Shown: positions 23,899 through 35,269, counted from the first letter of the stretch. The stretch: 64,000 nucleotides of DNA from Aspidiotus rigidus (GCA_035079385.1 JAVHKY010000025.1:13118501-13182500); one strand, 5' to 3'. Notes: a model not told the origin generated them from the letters alone. Numbers and translations: made by a program.

Positions 23899-26318
23899 AT
23901 GACGGTGAAATCGGTTCGGGAAATGTGGCGCGATCGCCCAATGATGTATTGGCTTTACTATCTCAATGGGGGAATATACGTGTCCGCAGAATTTTCGAAA
24001 CGCGTCAAATACTATTACCTTGCGTTTCACATTGGTATCATGTTTTTATACATTATGTGGGTGATTGGGTACTTGATGACAGTCGAATTTTCTACCTTCT
24101 TTGAAACAGTTTTCGTTTTGAACGGCGCGTTAGCTGCAATTGGTCTGCTCATTTTTGTTCCTCTCATCATTCTTTATCAGCATCGTGAAATTGAAGATGT
24201 ATTGGAATTCATCGAAACGAAGAAGAGGATGATCTTAAATGATCAGAATCGATACGAACCTATTTGTCTTGAGCCAATTAACACATCAGAAGCAAACGTT
24301 CAACTTTTAAAAATGTTTCATAGCACCTGCATAATATATTCTGTCGTTATATTTTCAGGTATTCTCATGAATTACGGAAGCAGTACCTTTCGCAACCCGG
24401 GATACCATGCATTAGGAGTGCCATACAGGGATCGAATTGATACATTTGGTGAATATTGCGTAGCCTTTTTTTTAGAAATGTTGGCCATCGCCGTTGTTCT
24501 TTTCATCGCATATTTTCAGTTTGCCCTCATCAACACAATCGTTTGTGAACTGAACAACTTGGTCATTAATTTCTGCGGAAGGATTCAGCAGACTAGCCTC
24601 GAATATGAGGATAAATTAGGTTTGTACTGTAGTAACCTGGATCTTCTCAAAGAGTTTGACAGTGACACAATACGGTTCATCACGGAATATGAATTCCTGC
24701 GTGGGTAAGTTTGAAGATGGTTTCACAGTGTTTGTTGATCGTTTCTCAAGAAAACTACTTATAATTGAAAATCATTGAATTCTGATTTTCAGAAAAATTG
24801 GGTCCATAAGCCCACTGATTCAGATTTTCACGTCCCTTTCTGCGCCTACCGTTTTGCTCCTCTCCATAATTTCATTCTACATGTTATTGACGAAGGTATG
24901 TTCAAAGTCATTCTTTCAGTTCTCGAAGTCCTTCCTTTAATTTAACCCGCTTTTTTAATTACAGTATAAATTAGTCTCGAATATCAATAAATGCTAACAT
25001 CAAACCTGAGGCCCCCGCTTTCACTTCAAACACTCATGGCTATCGCATATTAAAGAAATCATAAAGCCAAAAGCCTCAGAGCTTTGAACATCTTAAAATA
25101 CCTATCCGTCCGTTGCAACCGTAGAATTCTACTTCCCTTCTACCATACCCTAGTCCGATCTTTTTTTTTGTGGTTCCTTTTTTGGAACTTGACGCGAAAT
25201 ATCACATTTCTAGAACTTAGCCTGCTGCAGGGAGGTCCCTGCAGAGTGCAGAGGGTTTTGATAAGTGTCTCCCATCCCAAGAACTTGCCTTACAGTGGTC
25301 TCTCTCGGGATGGGGACTGGTAATATTCTAAATTTACTTGGCAGAAGTGGTTGTTGGAGTGTCTATCGGTGCGTTGTACTGGATTTCCAAGGGATTGGCC
25401 GTGAATAACTTGAGAAGTCTTTCTCCAGCAGTCAAGTCCTCTTCCATCCAGTCTTCAGCAGGGATCCTACATTGTTGATCACCTATACATGGACTCGCAC
25501 CCTCATAACATTTCTAATTTTCAGACACATTTCAAAATTCCTCCATTCGCATTTGCAGGGGCGCTTTCTGCACTAGCCCTGCTCCAAGTCTACGCCGAAA
25601 CAGATGATACACCTCTACATTTTTGTCGACTTTACGTGACTGCCAACCTCCTCACCCGTGTCTCACAACTTTCTCAAACCTCAGTTCACAACACTCTCTT
25701 CAATTCCCCAATTCAATCAACGAATACTCGAACGCCATTGGCGGATGCATTTTTCTTTCACACTAATCCTTGAAAGTGATTGGCTAATTCGTTTTTCTTT
25801 CACACTCCTATTTTTTTCTTTCACGCTTATCTAGTTGTGGGTAAAATTCAACTTTGACAGTACCTATAAATGTAGTCAAAATGCCATTTGAACATCATGT
25901 ACAGAAACAAATATCTAAAGTAAACGTTCACCAATTGCTCTAGTCGCCTCCGGCTCAGGTCGCAATCGCTCACTTTACCTACATGTATAGTAATATACTA
26001 TGTATTAACTATACGAATTCCTGAAATTGATATAAACCTTGAAATAATGCTGTAAAAAATTCTGTAGCTATTGATACCAAAATTATTTTATACAGTACTT
26101 GAAATAACATATCATTTGAACCGGAGTTTATTTTCACAGGAAAACATGCATTTCGGGACGCAAACATTCATTGTGATGGTCTTCTTCACGACTGGCCTAT
26201 ATTTTTATTGTCATTGCAAAACTGGAACACTATTGAATAATATGGTACCTAAGTATAATAAGTCAATTGAAATGCATCATTCTTTTAATTTTCAAAGTAT
26301 TACCAATTCTTCAACCCA

Positions 26319-26349
<31 letters not shown>

Positions 26350-26589
26350 TTTTTTTTTTCTTTTTTTCTTTTACAGACTGAAGAAGTTATTTATCAAGTT
26401 TACAACTTACCATGGTATGCTCTGCCACCCAAACGTCGGAAAATTATCTACATTTTTTTGACCGAAGTGCAACGTCCTATCACTCTCAAAGCCTTACATT
26501 TATTTTACATCAATGTTGCCATGTTACCAAAAGTTTTTCGGCTATCTTACACGGTCGCAGTTACATGTGCAAGTGGACTAAAAAAGTAA
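23899..26589 (+). CDS. Odorant receptor, 7tm_6 family (four exons, complete)
   Basis: Exons are 23899-24704, 24793-24895, 26140-26244 and 26377-26589. Every intron is GT/AG and the phases match (2, 0, 0), giving 408 residues, the usual length for insect odorant receptors. The start MTVKSVREMWRDRP is the first ATG in the frame. The body has seven hydrophobic segments. The C-terminal exon reads EEVIYQVYNLPWYALPPKRR, then RPITLKALHLFYI and VFRLSYTVAV. That is the family's conserved end: YxxxWYxLPxxxRK, a Q-R/K-P-x-x-L-x-A motif, and a serine-tyrosine near the last helix. The product would be a ligand-specific subunit of an odour-gated cation channel with the co-receptor Orco in sensory-neuron dendrites. 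The ligand cannot be inferred. It differs from Orco, which is longer and far more conserved. The last intron ends with a (TTA)n tract and a T-run against the acceptor. Confidence 0.93.
24896..26139 (+). other. Second intron of the odorant receptor
   Basis: This 1.24-kb intron shows one short perfect palindrome, CTGCAGGGA/TCCCTGCAG at 25223-25242, and a phrase near 25940-25980 ('TCGCCTCCGGCTCAGGTCGC') that may be part of a Helitron-like end. The open frames at 25084-25323 and 25489-25773 show no family motif and are not called. Confidence 0.4.
26321..26360 (+). repeat. (TTA)n microsatellite plus T-run at a splice acceptor
   Basis: About nine TTA repeats run into a pure T tract, then CTTTTACAG, the acceptor of the odorant receptor's last exon (26377). 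The microsatellite therefore forms the polypyrimidine region of the intron. Confidence 0.9.
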
Positions 26590-26798
26590 AATATGTATCA
26601 CTGTATTTTTTACCAGCACTTGACGATACAAGTTTCAAAATATTCACAGTATATGTGTATACGATATAGAATTGAAAAATCTCTATGTATTTCCTTTCTA
26701 AATATAGAGAGAAGAATATACTAAATATAATTTACAGAGCTTACAGAAGTCAGTAAATTTTTAAAATATTCTTGCACTATAAAAGTTAAACATGTATG

Positions 26799-26804
26799 AA
26801 TAAA
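26799..26804 (+). terminator. Polyadenylation signal AATAAA of the odorant receptor
   Basis: A canonical AATAAA lies 210 bp after the stop codon and is followed within about 6 bp by a long T-rich tract. Confidence 0.6.
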
Positions 26805-27006
26805 ATACTTTTTTTTTTTTTTCCTTCTTCTTTCTTTCTTTATTGTTTTTACAAGTTTTCAAGCTACACTGTGGGCTATTAGCTTGATATGTTAGACTAA
26901 CCGTACATTTTATAGACTAATTTTACTTTAATTTTATTGATAGTTAAATGTTTTATCAAAAAAGAAAAACAGAAAAAACGGCACTTAATATCACTACCTA
27001 TTTGTT

Positions 27007-27055
27007 GTACGAGACCGACGTTTCGTCGCATCACGCGACTTCATCAGGGTCATAC
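27007..27055 (-). ncRNA. Hammerhead ribozyme-like motif, left repeat
   Basis: On the minus strand: stem I strand GTAT-GACC, core CTGATGA (27047-27041), one unpaired A, stem II GTCGC/GCGAC (5 bp), core GAAA (27024-27021), palindromic ACGT as a minimal stem III, and cleavage base C at 27017. Stem I closes as GGTC, a TC bulge, then GTAC. All conserved core residues of a type I hammerhead are present. The extra A between the core and stem II is a deviation shared by other copies here. Self-cleaving motifs of this kind are known from the terminal repeats of Penelope-like elements. Activity is inferred from the fold only. Confidence 0.7.
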
Positions 27056-27323
27056 TCTGGTGTTGTGTACAGGATTCCCTGCTCTAGCTGTCCTCTGGTT
27101 TACGTGGGGGAGACGTCTCAACTTCTTAAGAAGAGAATCTCCGAACACGAAACCGATGTAAAGGAAGGCAATGGTGTCACTGCTTTGGCTCAACACACTT
27201 TCAATACTACTCATCTTTTTGATTTTAAAAGTCATGACATTGTAGCCCGCGAAAATAATAATAAGAAGAGGCAGATTCTTGGGGAAAAAAAAAAAAAAGA
27301 AAAAAGAAAAAAAAAAGAGTCTT

Positions 27324-27362
27324 GATCCTGATGAAGTTGCGTGATGCGACGAAACGTCGGTC
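27324..27362 (+). ncRNA. Hammerhead ribozyme-like motif, right repeat
   Basis: This is the inverted partner of the 27007-27055 motif: GATC, CTGATGA, stem II with one G:T pair (GTTGC/GCGAC), GAAA, ACGT, C, then GGTC pairing with GATC through a G:T wobble. The base differences between the two copies keep both stems paired. Confidence 0.65.
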
Positions 27363-27468
27363 TCGTGCAACAAATAGGTAGTGATATAATGTGCCGTTTT
27401 TTCTGTTTTTCTTTTTTGATTATTCAATAAATATCACGTGTAAATCTCTTTTTCGATTAAATGTTTTA

Positions 27469-28430
27469 GAGTAGAGAGAAAAATTCGGCTGAGGTTAGGA
27501 AATACGTAGTCCGAGCATTTTTACCAGCTTTTAAGATACGACTTTCAAAATTCATAATATAATGTAAAACTGAAAAATCTTTTTGTATTCCTTTTTAAAT
27601 AGAGAGAAAATTAAAATTTATAATGTTTATCAGATTCCATCGCCACCAGGTCAAACATTTCATTCCCGCTCCCTCGTTGGTTACCATTAAAGTAAGCTGG
27701 TCATTATTCTTTAATCTTACACCTCTTCCCTGCCCGGTCGATTATACATGAGTCCACTTCATCCTTCAGAAACTCCATACTTGAAGCAGCCAAATCTTCC
27801 ATACCCTCTCCCCTCTGGTATTTTCATACCGGCTTACGTCCCGTGGTGGTCAGAAGCCCGCTAAAATGCGCTTCAAATATTTGAACTTCAATCCGACCTC
27901 GTCGAAAACAAGAAAACCCGTGCGAAATCTAGAGCTCTGATTCGTTCTTAATGAAATCTCATTAGAGGCTTAAGAATGTACGTAGCTTTAGATTCTTCTC
28001 TGGTAAAGCAGAACTTGTCATCTTCCGGAAATACCGTCATTCTACAATCGATACTCCACTCTACTAGGTTGAGAAAGACAAGAAATATATGATATTTATT
28101 TATTTAGGTGTACCACAAAATTTTTTTAATATTATCTATGAGTCATATAGAAACTCGGACCGAGCAAACAGGATATGAATCTTTTCAAGATAAAAGAAAA
28201 AGAATGTTGATCGTCGTCTTCAACTTTGACCCATACTTTTATCGTTCATGCACGACTAGATGTCGCAAAGAAAGAGGAGCAAGAGCAATGAAAGTATAGA
28301 ATATTCCGTAGATAGTGATAATATTTATATGGTGAGTCATTTACACGATGTTAGGTCGCTTATTCAGGAATAGTTTCGGTTTCACTAACCGTCCTCTAAT
28401 TTCATCGAGTGGACTGTTCTTACTGGGGAT
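27469..28430. other. Intergenic; one possible exon
   Basis: At 28108-28296 a plus frame follows a weak acceptor (TTTATTTAG) and reads ...SHIETRTEQTGYESFQDKRK... to ...ERGARAMK, where a weak GTATAG donor could follow in phase 0. That phase would match the orphan exon at 36750, but nothing else ties them together. I do not recognise the peptide. The remainder shows no features. Confidence 0.2.
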
Positions 28431-28514
28431 ATAACTCAAGAAAAGGAACACTTGAGACCCTATAATAGATGAATAAATGAACACAATTTACTGAACCACA
28501 TGAAAATTTATTTA

Positions 28515-29290
28515 GTAAGCAATGATATTTCGGCACACGGCCATCATCAGCGAAAACAATGAATAAACTGAACAAGGAGTGAACAGATGACCGAAAGGAA
28601 AAAATTGATATAAACAAGAAAAAGCATGAGTTGACAAGAGAGATAAATCACACGTACATCAATCGACGCTCTCAAACCAAAGTAATTCAGACGCCCAGAA
28701 ATATTTAGGTGAGAATTTTCAAAGGGGAGGTTTTTACGTACGACTCATTGTTCACGTCCACTTGAGTCTGAAAAGGTCGCAACCCAAAGAACGCTGGAAT
28801 AAGGCCGACTTCAGTGCGTAATTTGTTAAGAACTGCATCTCCAAACTGTGTAAGACGACGACAAACGAGTGCTCTTCTTCGATGGTACCTTTATTCATAC
28901 CGCAATGGATGCCATTTGTGAGGGTCGAATCTATGCCCAGCTTCAAACAAGTATTCAGCAAACGTTGACTTCCTCTTCCCCAACCTCGAATCATAGGCAA
29001 CTTGATGCTCTTGAAAACGGGTAGGAAAGCATTTCTCCGTCTCTGTAAGATCAACCGTCGGGCAATCAGGGCAAGAAAGTCGGTAGACGCCACATTTCCC
29101 TGAAGGAGGATCGGGTCTTGAGGTGAAGCTAGCTGGGCCTTTCAAAGACCGAAGGTGACAAAACACAGTTTTAGAATTCAAAGCCTTGAAGATCTTGGCC
29201 AGTTTGTTGGTGAATTTCCTCAAATAAGGGACGCGGAACCACTTGGTCTTACTTGAAGGAAAGGAAAAGGAGAGGGAACTTGGTAGAGAG
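28515..29290 (-). pseudogene. Penelope-like element 3' portion: GIY-YIG endonuclease and terminal repeat
   Basis: On the minus strand from 29290 the frame reads FPFLQVRPSGSASLI, SLKGPASFTSRPDPPSG, KCGVYRLSCPDCP, FPTRFQEHQVAY, KSTFAEYLFEAGHRFDPH. This follows the order of the linker and GIY-YIG endonuclease of Penelope-like elements (GVYxIxC..C, then RF..EH, KSxxAEHLxExGH). The tyrosine of 'YIGET' is replaced (TVDLTETE), and two frameshifts follow near 28890. About 200 bp further 3' (28524-28550) lies CTGATGA, a GGC/GCC hairpin, GAAA and palindromic ATAT: a hammerhead core in which stem I no longer pairs. No reverse transcriptase adjoins on this strand. Confidence 0.75.
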
Positions 29291-29299
29291 TTATCTAAT

Positions 29300-30240
29300 T
29301 AATTTATTTATTATGAAGTTATTTTATTTATTATGATTTTAATAATTAGTAAAGATAGGTATTATTATGAACAAACAAATTTAAATACTCGTATTTGATT
29401 AATTTTTTCATATTCAAGTTTAATATATAATTACATTTAAAAATAATATATCATGATCAAATTTTAATTTAATAAATTTGGTAGATTTGGTATAATTTGT
29501 ATTATAATATTTTTAAATTTATTTATAATAAAATTAATTTTATATTTAAGTTTAATTGAAATAGTTTATTATTTAATATCAATTTTTTTAGTTTTAGATT
29601 TAAAATTAATAACTGCTATATCATTAGTAATTTATATAAATTTTTCTTTAATAATAAATAAAATATTAAGAATATTTGTATTTATAAATTTTTTTCATAT
29701 ATTTAGTTCTTCTTTTCTGTTTATAATTAGAGGATTATTATATTTATTAAGAAATTCACATTTAACATAATTAATAATTCATTAATAAAAATTTCAAATT
29801 TTTTTATTAAATTATATTTATAAATTTTTTTAGGATTGATAGTCCATTAAATTTAAGATAAGATTATAAAAATTTATAATTTATTTTCAATTTTACAAAT
29901 TAATACTTTATTTTAAATTATATAAATATAATATAATATAATTTTTTTTAATAATAGAAAATATTATTTATTTTGATTTTTTTTGTATTAGGATTTTATT
30001 AAAATTTTATGTATAAAAATTATTGAAATACTTAATAATAATTTAATAAAGAAAATTTATATAAATAAATTATTAATATTTCATAATCTTTTATAATTAA
30101 AATTAATTTTAAAAAGATTAAAAATTTTTTATAATTCATTTAATTATTATAAATATAAATTTATTAAATAATATTAAATTTAATTTATTAAAATTTTAAT
30201 TATAAAAATTTTAGATTGATATAAAAATCATTATATATTT
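29300..30240 (+). pseudogene. nad4: Nuclear mitochondrial insertion (nad4 fragment)
   Basis: The segment is about 90% A+T, far above its surroundings, with sharp edges. With the invertebrate mitochondrial code, the open frame 29468-29770 reads KFGSFGMICIMMFL, then DLKLMTAMSLVIYMNFSL and HMFSSSFLFMISG. This aligns with NADH dehydrogenase subunit 4: KLGGYGLLR, DLKxLIAYSSVxHM and HGLCSSGLF. After a frameshift near 29765 the next frame gives FINKNFKFFY and IDSPLNLS, matching nad4 'NKG..' and 'SPPSLNL'. Frameshifts, an in-frame stop upstream and lost residues (R to C in GLLR; HGLCSS to HMFSSS) show that it is not functional. The rest to 30240 has the same composition but no match I can defend. I cannot exclude another mitochondrial source species. 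Confidence 0.7.
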
Positions 30241-30560
30241 ATTTATTTATTTATTTATTTTATTTTATTTTATAGTGGTGCCACCTACAGTCCACGGACC
30301 AATTACAGGTGACACCACTTTTGAAATTACATAATAATTATAAAGATAATAGTAGGCCTAACAGTAATAAGTAAAAATAATAATAATATTAATAATAATA
30401 ATAATAATAATCTTGATTATAATAATAATGCCAGCAATAGTAACAGCAATAATAATATTAGGAAAAAAAAAAAAAAAAAAAAAAAAAAATTATAATAATA
30501 AAAAAAAATAAATAAAAATAAAAAATAAAAAAAGATAAATAAATAAATAAACAAATAAAA
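30235..30560. repeat. Microsatellites and a small hairpin
   Basis: A (TTTA)n tract at 30235-30268 is followed by an inverted pair, GTGGTGCCACCT and AGGTGACACCAC (30275-30318). Then come AAT/ATA repeats (30370-30430), a poly-A run (30462-30489) and AT-only sequence to 30560. The hairpin could be the end of a small foldback element. No gene. Confidence 0.7.
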
Positions 30561-30599
30561 ATAATAATAAGATTATAATGAGTAATAATAACATTGAGA

Positions 30600-32140
30600 A
30601 TTACTTGCCAAGAAATTTTATTACCTGAACTAGCATTTCGGCGTTGGGGCGGTGCCATTACAATGAGCAAGGTCTCGAATGGTATTGAGTTCACGGTAAA
30701 AGGAAGCATCCTCGAGAGGGAGGGATATAATCTGGTGAATCATCGCCATATAGGGAGCCTTCTTGTGACGAGGAGGGCAGAAAGAAGTAGAGTCGGTGTA
30801 AAGGTCGGAGGGAGTCAGTTTCCAGTAGATACCAATCTACCGTGAGGGAGATGCGGAGGTCGGGAAGTTGATTCAAGTGTTTCCTATCTCCAGAGTGAAT
30901 TTTACGCTCGGGTAGCGAGAGTTAAGGAACGAAAAAAACTCGTGCAAGGAAGTCTCCGACCCGTTTCAAAGGTACAGTACCTCATCAACATAACGGTACC
31001 AGTAAACGACATGTCCCATGAGGTGGTGCTTCGCTCGGATCGTCTAAGAGGGAATCCAAAGGTGACCTGATAGGTACCCCCACTTTCTAGGAGAATTTGA
31101 AAAACTTACCCCTGGCCTAGAGGAAGGCACATTGAAGCGCAAACAAAGCCCGAATGTTCAGCTCAGCAATCTTACACAATGTGTAATAAATGGTGGCGTG
31201 GGTTCAAGGGGTATATTTGGAAGTAGTCCTACGATGTCCAAGGAAGTGAGCTGGGCACAGGAGAAGTCGGTTTTGATATTGCCAAGTTTACCAACAAGCT
31301 CAAGGGAACTGGTAACCGAGCGTTCGGGTGACGAGACTGGACTCTTGAACCAAACATCTACGAAGGACGTCAAAGATAGGTGAGGAAAAAAATCGTGGAA
31401 ACGATAGGCCATTGGGATGTTAACCTATGTTTGGTAGCGCTAGAATCGCCTTCCTCTCTCGCCGCACTCGCTTGAATTTCTGGGTGACGATTTTACGTTC
31501 AATGTATTCGGCCATAAGAAACGAGATTTTCAATTAGTCGTAGATGACTCAATACTTCACTATTAGAATTACTTCTTTCAGTTATCGATTCTCTTGAAGT
31601 GTTTAAACGATTTATAGGATATAATTTTTTGATATTACGAATTGTAAAATTTAAATCGTATTTGAAAATTGCAAATTCCCCATCATGAAGCATGGTACGT
31701 TAAAATTATTCCCCACATGTTCGAGCACGGCTACCAACTTACGCAACTTGGGTTAACATCCCAATATCGGAGCCCTCGGCTTATGAAGCTTAGGGAGCCC
31801 ATAAAGCCGGGGGAACGGGGTCCAGGATAAGCACAACTTTTTTGTCTTTGCTCCGGGCCATTATATGGTTCAAACTGTTGGTGATCTTTCTTATTTCACG
31901 GACATGGCTGCTGAATTGATGGAACTCGCATGCTTCGTGGTGCCGCTCGAAAACAGGTAGTCACGAACCTTCCCATCATAATTACCATGTTCCATAAGAA
32001 TGACAGTATTGCCCTTACCTCCTTGGTTACAACAACATTGTTGGAGGAGATTTTCCGCTGCAGGCGTTTCAGTATATTTGATTCATTCCGGAAGAGGATC
32101 AACAATGACCAGACGGAAGAAAAAGACAAGAAAGGCTTGA
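30600..32140 (-). pseudogene. Penelope-like element reverse transcriptase remnant
   Basis: Minus-strand frames from 32129 down, with several frameshifts and stops, read ILKRLQRKISSNNVVVTK, GNTVILMEHGNYDGKV, RLYGLPKLHKPRAPI, and finally IYWKLTPSDLYTDST, RHKKAPYMAMIHQIISLPL, FYRELNTIRDLAHCNG. This is the gene order of a PLE reverse transcriptase: NxVVxxADKGN, the YGLPKxHKP fingers motif, and the VYRKPTHTDxY and HK..xxxLxxRAxxL thumb segments. The catalytic YxDD box was not found in frame. It lies head-to-head with the GIY-YIG fragment at 32160, so they are two insertions or a rearranged one. Confidence 0.7.
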
Positions 32141-32159
32141 GCGGAGTGTACTAGCTTAG

Positions 32160-32400
32160 TTGAGAGTAGTACAAAGTATCTACATTGGTGAGACTAGGAG
32201 AAAGTTTAAGATCAGGAAGAAGGAGCACGAAACGTCAAGGGAGACAGACGATGGGAGGTCACTTTTTTGTAAACACTGTAACGAAGAACAGCACAATGGA
32301 TTTCACTCAACCATCCACAATAATCGCCCTTCAAATTCTAACATCAAGGCGTTTATTGTTGAGTGTATTTTCATAAGGATCTCAAAAATGTCAACTATGC
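32160..32400 (+). pseudogene. GIY-YIG endonuclease fragment (Penelope-like)
   Basis: The plus frame reads IYIGETRRKFKIRKKEHET, the YIGET plus R-x-KEH part of the nuclease. Overlapping frames carry further remnants (SNSNIKAFIVECIFI). It has no catalytic continuation and no terminal repeat that I can define. Confidence 0.55.
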
Positions 32401-35066
32401 TTACCGTTGTCCTGAGTCTCTCTGCATGCCTATTCCCTCTTTCTGAATCTAGTCCTACTTGCCGTGGCTTTCACGCTCTATCCAGTTGCTTAACCAATGG
32501 TCTCCTTCTAAAAACCCATCCTCTCCTGTATCCTACCGTCATATTTCTCTGCGTAGTGTCGAAGTCACTTAAAAAAAAAAATAGGTAATTTAAGATGTTT
32601 CTGACTTTTTAATTCCGACGAAGGTCCTTCTCTCGCCAAATACGTAATTTTGGTTATCAATCTCCGTTTGGATGAATTTCAAAAAAGCAACCACCCAGAT
32701 GAAGCCCCAACCACTCTGAGAGTATTAGGAAACAATGTGAGAAAGGCAGTATAACTGAATACTCGAATCAATCCCCAATTATCCTAATAAATTTCCATTC
32801 CTAATTGGAGTCTTTAAGTTCGCGATACTGCTAGATGAAATAAAAAATTTTATAGTTTCGATAACACTTCTTGGAAAACTTATCCGAAATTTTAGTCTTC
32901 GATAGTATGTCGTTTAGGTACTCACTTGTGTTTTATTAATCTCATAATTTTTATTAGTTTCGTCCAACGTACCGAAGTACATCATAATGTTCAAGTATGA
33001 TTCGGAGAAAATGTTCAAGGTCGTAAGGTCGTATCACTTACCGCTCTTTGCCCGATGAATTTCCGAAATTGTAGGTAGAAGATTAATATTTACGAGTATA
33101 ATCTAATTCATATTGTCTGTCACATGTAGAACTGAAATTTCTAGAATACTTTTAAATTGATCGACGTCGAATGAGATCAAGTTGGAACTTAAATTTTAGT
33201 TTCACTATCCGTGCGCAGGAAATGAATTTTTTGCCGGGGTACGGAGAAGCGAAGATCTTACCTACGGAACAAATTTGTTACTTCGATCAGGTCGATGATC
33301 AAAAATATTTCAAGTCTCATCTCATTACGTGTAGCTTGAAGTCTTAAGATTAACGGAACTAGAAAAAGGAGAGAAAATTTTCCAAGCGTTTGATTTGGTC
33401 AAAGTCAAGTCAAGATCGAATAAACGCCGGACGGCAGATGGCAATAGATCAGGTCCCCTGCTGTTGAAATTTCAGTAATTGAGTTGAGTATGAGAAGGAG
33501 AAGGGTTCGAATGAAGCTCATGAATTACACCGATTTATATTTCAGCGAAGCCTGTGTTAACTTTTCAGAAATTCAATAAAGACAGCAGGACAGAGAGGAA
33601 TTACGTCCGACTCCGTAACGTTTTCCAGGATAGGAAAGAATATTTTTCTTGGATGTAAGACAAGAACGAAGGACGTCAATGAAACAGTAAAAATGATTTT
33701 GAAAACTAAAATAAGCTATTCTACTTTTCATAAACCCATTCCAGGTACGGTAAAACTAACTACCGAAAATTTTACGTATTGCAACATTCGAATATTATTC
33801 ATTACATTAAATTTTTTGATAGTCCATAAAATTTTTTACACGTGGAAACGGTACATCCGGCCGACTCGTTTTAATCGAATAATACAAGTAGCGGATCTTT
33901 TTCTCGAGAGTTCTTCTATTATTGGTTTAGTACGAATCGTATTATCAAGAAGTTATTTTCATTTCTATGTACACTGATTTTGTAATTTTTGAATCCTTCT
34001 AGAATGAACTCTGGGAGAGAATTATCCATTCCAACTTCCTGATATGACTCATATAGGGCGCTAAAGTTTTTGTTTCACCTGTTTCTATCGGAATTACCTT
34101 CCTCCACCTTCATTTACGAACTAGTCAGCTACAATTTTATGGTCTCAACGCGGAATGATAGAATGCGATTTTATCACAGATATCTATAGTAATTTTTATC
34201 ATCATTTTTTTAAGAAAATGATTTGCCTTGCCTCATCGAAAATGGGCGCCATGAGTTTGGCGATATGAAAGTATGGTTGTCTTTTAAAAAATTGTGAGTA
34301 ATACGGTAACTTTATTTTTTCCTTCTCAAAATCCGAGCACTTCATTCTGAACTTTAAAATCAAATCGAACAAGTATTCCTATCTTTTTGAATTTTCAACG
34401 AGCGTACCTCCAAGTTTGAAGGGACTACATTTACTCGTAGGTAAAAAAATGCGTGATTTTGGACTTGAAAATAATCTTCCTAAAATTCTACAAAGCTTCC
34501 TTCAAGATAGATGTATATTAGTAGAAATTCGAGATCGATTCCTCATCAGTTACCGCATGAGCTACTTTAGGAACTTGGAAAATAGTTTGGCCTTTGCTAC
34601 TTCGAGACCTGTAGCCTTTGCCTCCATTATATTAAGCCTAACTTACTCATATGGCGTACTAACTATATTCAATAAATTGATATAGTCGATATCTTGGAAA
34701 AACTGTTCCAAAAAACCGTCACAGTATTTCGTCACGCTTGATGACGTCATCAGTTACCTTTACCTACTCTAGGGATTTGAAACAATTAAGGTCTTTTGCC
34801 TTCATTATACCAAGGCTAACTTGCAGTATACAATTGATTTACAGTAGAAATCGGATTTAACGATGGCCGAGGGGAATGACATTTCAATCGTTATAAACGG
34901 TTGATCGTTAAATCCAGTAGATGATTATTTGGCCTTATTATATGCTAAAATTGATTACATAACCTATTCAATATGTATAAAGACATCCCCGAAAGCTCCA
35001 TAACATCTATTAAATGGAAGAGTTGATGAAAAAAGAAAAAAAAACCGGTCAAGTTAGCGCTTGATT
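32400..35066. other. Intergenic, no gene seen
   Basis: Frames at 33693-33977 and 34416-34685 lack motifs and splice context. A GATGACGTCATC palindrome occurs at about 34740. A foldback-like word appears at 33425-33460. Confidence 0.4.
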
Positions 35067-35258
35067 CAGGGGCGTAGCGAGGGGGGCGTGGGGGGTGTCT
35101 TACCCCTCCACAAGTTATTGCAGTCTGCAAAAAGCGGAGCAGTCGGCTTTGATTTTTGCCGCCTCTGAGCCTGAGTCGGCATTTTCATAAATTCGAGTCG
35201 GCACTTCCACACATTCACCCCCCCCCCCCCCACATAAATGGTCCTCGCTACGCCACTG
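35067..35258. mobile_element. hAT MITE, 192 bp, with 8-bp TSD
   Basis: The ends are CAGGGGCGTAGCGAGG and, in reverse, CAGTGGCGTAGCGAGG. Both flanks carry GCTTGATT (35059-35066 and 35259-35266), an 8-bp target duplication. The interior is C/G-homopolymer rich and non-coding. It is inserted just before or within the 3' end of a degraded LINE. Confidence 0.85.
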
Positions 35259-35269
35259 GCTTGATTAGG

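Larger units (their letters stand above)
26956..27456 (+). mobile_element. 501-bp Penelope-like element with inverted ribozyme-bearing ends and 12-bp TSD
   Basis: The flanks carry the identical 12-mer TTAAATGTTTTA (26944-26955 and 27457-27468). Inside, about 100 bp at the left (26957-27056) is the inverted complement of about 100 bp at the right (27321-27420). Between them a plus frame encodes GVVYRIPCSSCPLVYVGETS, then KKRISEHETDV and FDFKSHDIVAREN. This is the GIY-YIG nuclease module of Penelope-like elements, with the GVYxIPC and YVGET motifs visible. The frame then runs into an A-rich tract and the right repeat. There is no reverse transcriptase, so this is a strongly 5'-truncated insertion. 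Sharp ends and an exact duplication suggest a fairly recent event. Confidence 0.85.

Noticed and set aside
28524..28550. Full hammerhead ribozyme at the 28.5-kb PLE
   Set aside because: The core and stem II are present, but stem I bases do not pair. It is treated as a decayed copy and not listed as a separate ribozyme.
29468..29770. AT-rich frame read as atp6, nad2 or nad6
   Set aside because: The nad4 alignment explains the DLK...H..SS.LF sequence and the next frame (NK, SPLNL), whereas the alternatives match only isolated residues.
32560..32640. Hammerhead-like sequence after the 32.2-kb GIY-YIG fragment
   Set aside because: Only scattered CTGA and CGAA words occur, and neither core nor stems can be formed.
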